From: Flavobacterium sp. ACN6
Lineage (GTDB): Bacteria; Bacteroidota; Bacteroidia; Flavobacteriales; Flavobacteriaceae
NCBI RefSeq assembly: GCF_002304005.1
Contig: NZ_MRCQ01000001.1
Coordinates: 1 to 64,000 of the forward strand
Direction of reading: 5' to 3'
DNA length: 64,000 bases
In this document: piece after piece, positions 60,971 to 64,000 of the stretch
How positions within the stretch are numbered: the first letter of the stretch is position 1
Layout of the letters: every line of letters starts with the position of its first letter
Translations under genes and position numbers: made by a program
The notes under the pieces: generated by a model
The model's input: the letters and a program-made list of their open reading frames with translations, nothing else
The model's database searches: none
What the model was told of the DNA's origin: nothing

Positions 60971-61500
60971 TATATTTTTAAATAATTACGTAAATCGTTA
61001 ATACAGTTTCTGTTTTGGGTCTTGATAGTTCCCAGCGGAATCGCCAATTCTTCTGAAGCTTCTTGCTGGGTATATCCTTTAAAGAATAACAAATTGATGA
61101 TTTCGATACATTTTGGTTTTAGTTTCTTTACGAACTCCTGAATCCCAATGGCATCAAGTTTATTAGCTAATTTATTACTGTCATCTAACAGATTTACGAA
61201 ATTATCTGAGGAAAGGTTTTTTTGGCTGTTATTAAAGTTTTTAGAACGAAGCTTGTCGATCGAAGTATTGCGGGCAATATTAAGTATCCAAGTATAAAAT
61301 CGGCCTTTACTTTCATTATAAGAATCGATGTTTTTCCAGATTTTGACAAAAACGTCCTGAAGAACATCTTCTGCTTCTTCTCGATTTTTGATTAAGACAT
61401 GAATGACAGAAAATAAACTTTTAGAGTACATGTCGTACAAATGCGTAAAAGCTTTTTCATCTTTTTTGTAAATTAAAACTAATAATTCTTCTTGACTCAT
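60970..61500 (-). CDS. ECF sigma-70 family RNA polymerase sigma factor
   Basis: A 176-aa sigma factor. Region 2 includes FTHLYDMYSKSLFSVIHVLI and EAEDVLQDVFVKIWKNID; FYTWILNIARNTSIDKLRSK follows, and region 4 includes LLFFKGYTQQEASEELAI and LGTIKTQNRNCINDLRNYL. It is coupled to the downstream anti-sigma gene by a 1-nt overlap. The start codon at 61500 (MSQEELLVLIYK) is ATG. No clear promoter is visible in the 240 nt before it. Confidence 0.93.
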   Translation of the reverse strand: MSQEELLVLIYKKDEKAFTHLYDMYSKSLFSVIHVLIKNREEAEDVLQDVFVKIWKNIDSYNESKGRFYTWILNIARNTSIDKLRSKNFNNSQKNLSSDNFVNLLDDSNKLANKLDAIGIQEFVKKLKPKCIEIINLLFFKGYTQQEASEELAIPLGTIKTQNRNCINDLRNYLKI

Positions 61501-61748
61501 AGATTTGGATTTTAAGTTTAAATATATAAAGTTAGATGCAAGTTGGTTACCAGTTATAAAGATAATTTATTTTTTTTAGTTTTTTTTTAATTTTTTTTGT
61601 AGTCCAAAGCCTAGGAAAATAAAGGGTTTTGAAAAAAATGTGATTTTTTTTACTTTTTTTTAAAACCAAAAACAATCCCGTTACGTAAATGTATTTAGAA
61701 GTAAGAAAAAGATCATAATAAATTGAAGACAATTTAAAAACAGTAATT

Positions 61749-61877
61749 ATGAACAGCAGAGATGTAATTAAAATATTAATTATCGGATTAACAACTGTTC
61801 TTGCATTAAGTGTTTTGAATAAAAATGATTTTAGAAAAGATGCTGTTAATTATTATAAATTAAAGCTAACATTATGA
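61749..61877 (+). CDS. 42-aa single-helix membrane peptide
   Basis: A 43-codon frame beginning ATG at 61749. The product has a short polar start (MNSRDVIKIL), one hydrophobic helix (IIGLTTVLALSVL) and a basic tail (KNDFRKDAVNYYKLKLTL). Its TGA stop overlaps the ATG of a second tiny frame (ATGA, 61874-61877). The family is unknown. The small size keeps confidence moderate, but the ATGA overlap and topology support coding. Confidence 0.5.
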   Translation: MNSRDVIKILIIGLTTVLALSVLNKNDFRKDAVNYYKLKLTL

Positions 61878-61942
61878 ATTTTATAAAAATAGTTGTGCTG
61901 CTGGTTTTTGTCTGTGTGTTTATAAAGCTTTATAAACAATAG
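61874..61942 (+). CDS. 22-aa hydrophobic peptide
   Basis: A 23-codon frame whose ATG overlaps the previous stop codon. The product is almost entirely one membrane helix (NFIKIVVLLVFVCVFIKLYKQ, so a helix with a basic end). The start would be read by termination-reinitiation. Nothing more can be said about function. Confidence 0.4.
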   Translation: MNFIKIVVLLVFVCVFIKLYKQ

Positions 61943-62235
61943 CAAACAAATGAAGTTCTTTAAAATTTAAAAATAAAAAAGCTGACATATAGTATAGTTG
62001 ATGCACTCGGACTTCCAATCGAAGATTTTTTTAATGGTCATTTCGAATTATATAAGAAGTTAAAATTTTACAACATACAAGCCATTTGACAACATTTTGA
62101 AAGTTCGTTTTGACCGTGGGGGTTAAGAAAGTTTTCACTATAACCGAGTCATCAACTATAATTTAAATAAAAATATATTTTATATAAAAAGATTGCATAA
62201 TAATTAATTCATGGTTTGATTTGTTTGTATGGGGG
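61943..62235. other. Gene-free gap, possible decayed frame
   Basis: No complete gene. A 34-codon stretch (about 61990-62090) reads SIVDALGLPIEDFFNGHF and LYKKLKFYNIQAI but has no start codon and is preceded by a stop. It may be the remnant of a helix-turn-helix protein. The AT-rich remainder shows no recognisable structure before the terminator at 62236. Confidence 0.35.
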
Positions 62236-62277
62236 GAAGCCTAACGTCTGATTAACGTTAGGCTTCATTTTTTTATT
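62236..62277 (+). terminator. Intrinsic terminator upstream of the glutathione peroxidase gene
   Basis: GAAGCCTAACGT and ACGTTAGGCTTC form a 12-bp stem around CTGATTA, followed by seven T residues. It is 294 nt after the last recognisable small gene, so it may end a non-coding or small-peptide transcript from 61749 onward. Confidence 0.75.
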
Positions 62278-62358
62278 TAACTTTTGATTAATATAATTTA
62301 ACGAAGCAAAACCGTTTTTGATAAGCGTATTTTAGCTAATTTTATAAAAAATTATACG

Positions 62359-62937
62359 ATGAAAAATATAGCAATTTTAGTTTGCAGTGCATTATTTATG
62401 ATAGCCTCGCAAATTCAGGCACAAACAAGCCATAAACCTAAAACAGAAGTTATGACAAAAGAAAACATTTATCAATTTAAAGTTGAAGATTTATCAGGAG
62501 ATACTTTTGATTTTTCAACTTTAAAAGGCAAAAAAATCATGATTGTCAATACAGCTTCAAAATGCGGTTTGACACCTCAGTACAAAGATTTAGAGGCTAT
62601 TTACAAAGAATATAAAGATAAAGGTTTTGTAATTGTAGGTTTTCCAGCAAACAATTTTGCTTCTCAGGAACCTGGAACAGCCAAAGAAATTGAGTCTTTC
62701 TGCCAGCAGAATTATGGTGTAACTTTCCCAATGATGAACAAAGTTTCGGTTAAAGGAAATGATATGTCTGAAGTTTATAAATTCCTGACTCAGAAATCTA
62801 AAAATGGTTTGCAAGATTCTGAAGTAGAATGGAATTTTCAAAAATACTTAATTAATGAAAAAGGAGAATTGGTAAAAGTAATCAAACCAAGAACTTTACC
62901 AACAGATCCAGAAGTTATCAATTGGATTAAAAGTTAA
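62359..62937 (+). CDS. Glutathione peroxidase-type thiol peroxidase, exported
   Basis: A 192-aa protein with a signal peptide (AILVCSALFMIASQIQAQ) and the GPx fold. The catalytic tetrad is visible: Cys in NTASKCGLTPQ, Gln in NNFASQEPG, Trp and Asn in EVEWNFQKYL. It uses Cys, not selenocysteine, and has the second-Cys-containing helix SFCQQNYGVTFP, so it is probably thioredoxin-dependent. It reduces peroxides outside the cytoplasm. It is transcribed alone, with a long terminator. Confidence 0.93.
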   Translation: MKNIAILVCSALFMIASQIQAQTSHKPKTEVMTKENIYQFKVEDLSGDTFDFSTLKGKKIMIVNTASKCGLTPQYKDLEAIYKEYKDKGFVIVGFPANNFASQEPGTAKEIESFCQQNYGVTFPMMNKVSVKGNDMSEVYKFLTQKSKNGLQDSEVEWNFQKYLINEKGELVKVIKPRTLPTDPEVINWIKS

Positions 62938-62955
62938 CAGCGTAACTATCTAAAC

Positions 62956-63000
62956 CAAAAAATCCTCAAACTTAATTTTAAGTTTGAGGATTTTTTTTTT
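62956..63000 (+). terminator. Terminator after the glutathione peroxidase gene
   Basis: AATCCTCAAACTTAA and TTAAGTTTGAGGATT (overlapping loop) form a long stem, followed by ten T residues. Confidence 0.85.
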
Positions 63001-63110
63001 AGGTTCAAAGGTTCAAAGGAACAGAGGTTCAAAGGAACAGAGGTTCGGAGCTGCAGAGGTTGATTAAACTTTGCGGACTTTGCGTAAATCTTAGTGCCCT
63101 TGCGGTTAAA
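63001..63110. repeat. AGGTTCAAAGG tandem repeat and CTTTGCG element
   Basis: AGGTTCAAAGG and GGAACAGAGG units repeat over 63001-63060, then CTTTGCGGACTTTGCG follows (63070-63085). The first resembles the GGTTCTGAGG repeat at 54363-54400, the second the inverted repeat at 39990-40032. There is no gene here. Confidence 0.7.
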
Positions 63111-63113
63111 AAC

Positions 63114-63611
63114 TTATTTCAAAATTAACTGCATAAAAACCAAATCCAGCCAGTGGTCAAACTTATAGCCAACTTCCCGAATTGTTCCTGTTGCTACAAA
63201 GCCAAATCTTTCGTGAAAAGCAATACTTCCTGCATTAGCAGCATCAATTGCACCAATCATAACATGATAGCCTTGCTCTTTGGCCAATCGAATTAATTCT
63301 GTCAAAAGTTTAGAACCAATCCCTTTTCCAATAATATGATCTACTACATAAACCGAATGTTCTACCGTAAATTGATAGCCTATTTTTTCTCGGAACTGTC
63401 CATAACTGCCAAAACCAACTACCTCACCATCTAGATCGGCTACTACAATCGGAAGGTTTTTAGCTGTTTTATCTTCAAACCATTTTTTCTGAACTTCTAA
63501 TGTCTGAATTTCATAGCTGTAATTCGCCGTTGTGTGTAAAATAGAATGGTTGACGATTTCTAATATTTTTTGCAAATCATCTGCGACTGCTGGCCTTAAA
63601 ACGATGTTCAT
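63114..63611 (-). CDS. GNAT N-acetyltransferase (PAT/MddA-like)
   Basis: A 165-aa acetyltransferase. The start (NIVLRPAVADDLQKILEIVN) and the FEDKTAKNLPIVVADLDGEV, VEHSVYVVDHIIGKGIGSKL and FHERFGFVATGTIREVGYKF segments match the phosphinothricin/methionine sulfoximine acetyltransferase group; GKGIGSK is the acetyl-CoA loop. It acetylates a small amine substrate in the cytoplasm. The exact substrate is not determined. It follows the partial gene at 63623 by 11 nt and may be co-transcribed with it. Confidence 0.88.
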   Translation of the reverse strand: MNIVLRPAVADDLQKILEIVNHSILHTTANYSYEIQTLEVQKKWFEDKTAKNLPIVVADLDGEVVGFGSYGQFREKIGYQFTVEHSVYVVDHIIGKGIGSKLLTELIRLAKEQGYHVMIGAIDAANAGSIAFHERFGFVATGTIREVGYKFDHWLDLVFMQLILK

Positions 63612-63622
63612 ATTTTTTTTGG

Positions 63623-64000
63623 TTATTTTTTGTTTAGTTCTGCTAGAAGAGCGTCTGCGTCTTTAGAATCCCAGCCCATTTCTTTTGCAACAGCTTTGGC
63701 TTCTTTGGCAAATTCTAAAGCTTTCTTTTTATCTTTTATTTTATGATAAAGTTTCGCTTGAAGTAAATTACCATCATAAGAATCATTTAATTCTAAAGAA
63801 TGATTAACCCAGAAAATCGCCTTCTTCAAACTTTCAGTATCGTTAATATGTTTTAAATATGTATTTCCAATTTCTTTTAGAAAACTGGCATCATTCCAAA
63901 CTAATTTTTGAGTATCTTCAAGTGTAACTTTTTTATAAAAATCCCATTTCTCTGTTCTTTCCGCCAAAGTTAAATCATATTTAAAAACCAGCGAATCAGT
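63623..64000 (-). CDS. Partial gene at window edge, TPR-like C-terminus
   Basis: The C-terminal part of a larger protein. The frame stays open to the edge (TDSLVFKYDLTLAERTEKW before the apparent TTG start), so the true start is outside the window. The visible part is helical repeats, SLKKAIFWVNHSLELNDSYD, LLQAKLYHKIKDKKKALEFA and DADALLAELNKK, of TPR type. In Bacteroidota such tails often end thioredoxin-like proteins, but no thioredoxin motif is in view. Confidence 0.7.
   Translation of the reverse strand, partial: TDSLVFKYDLTLAERTEKWDFYKKVTLEDTQKLVWNDASFLKEIGNTYLKHINDTESLKKAIFWVNHSLELNDSYDGNLLQAKLYHKIKDKKKALEFAKEAKAVAKEMGWDSKDADALLAELNKK

Noticed and set aside
61547..61732. 61-codon frame upstream of the ECF sigma gene
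   Set aside because: Low-complexity Lys/Phe-rich reading of an A/T-run region; no start context or family.

Overview
The window looks like chromosome from Flavobacterium or a close relative in the Bacteroidota. It is AT-rich. It carries the type IX secretion gene porQ, a fused ResB-CcsA cytochrome c maturation protein and M56/BlaI pairs. Several families are typical of the group (GIN-domain proteins, DUF2911, DUF3667, DUF2520). Many promoters match the Bacteroidota pattern of a -33 TTG and a -7 TAnnTTTG, and Shine-Dalgarno sequences are largely absent. All calls come from reading the sequence and the protein translations; no database search was run.

Layout. 1-400: the 3' end of an rRNA operon (5S), then tRNA-Phe and tRNA-Leu. 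400-890: two decayed transposase relics. 890-2450: an endonuclease III-like gene and a frameshifted alpha/beta hydrolase. 2568-9854: a glycogen/alpha-glucan block (glgA, glgC, glgB and a GH31 alpha-glucosidase). 9938-12234: an M48 lipoprotein protease and an Atg22-type MFS transporter. 12324-15221 (minus): an ECF sigma factor, a probable anti-sigma factor and two secreted beta-repeat proteins. 15465-24677: a lipoprotein, lon, a 400-bp repeat tract, porQ, two L,D-transpeptidase-like genes, cmk, a nucleoside transporter and a RelE/HigA-type toxin-antitoxin pair. 24700-28235: palindromic repeats, rpsA and two ExbD-like genes. 28447-34600: a fasciclin protein, an EamA exporter, a 46-aa gene and a four-gene operon of two BlaI-M56 pairs. 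34762-39880: an MFS transporter, DUF1684, TatD, TcdA, a HAD phosphatase and DUF2911. 40147-51046 (minus): small membrane proteins, a sodium:solute symporter operon with a PIG-L deacetylase and an overlooked 35-aa membrane peptide, an LVIVD-type lipoprotein, a His-rich secreted protein and an outer-membrane barrel protein. 51106-55700 (minus): AI-2E, MscS, Maf, UbiA-type prenyltransferase, KdsC-like phosphatase and DUF2520. 56034-64000: ccsBA, DUF3667, a second sigma/anti-sigma pair, two tiny overlapping membrane-peptide ORFs, glutathione peroxidase, a GNAT acetyltransferase and a gene cut by the window edge.

Most of this is ordinary chromosome. The items most worth following are a structured intergenic repeat present three times, a phased operator array overlapping a near-ideal promoter before the BlaI-M56 operon, divergent sensor ends on the two M56 proteins, a pair of ExbD-like proteins lacking the membrane aspartate, and microproteins placed inside or beside operons. 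No CRISPR array, prophage or complete mobile element was seen.
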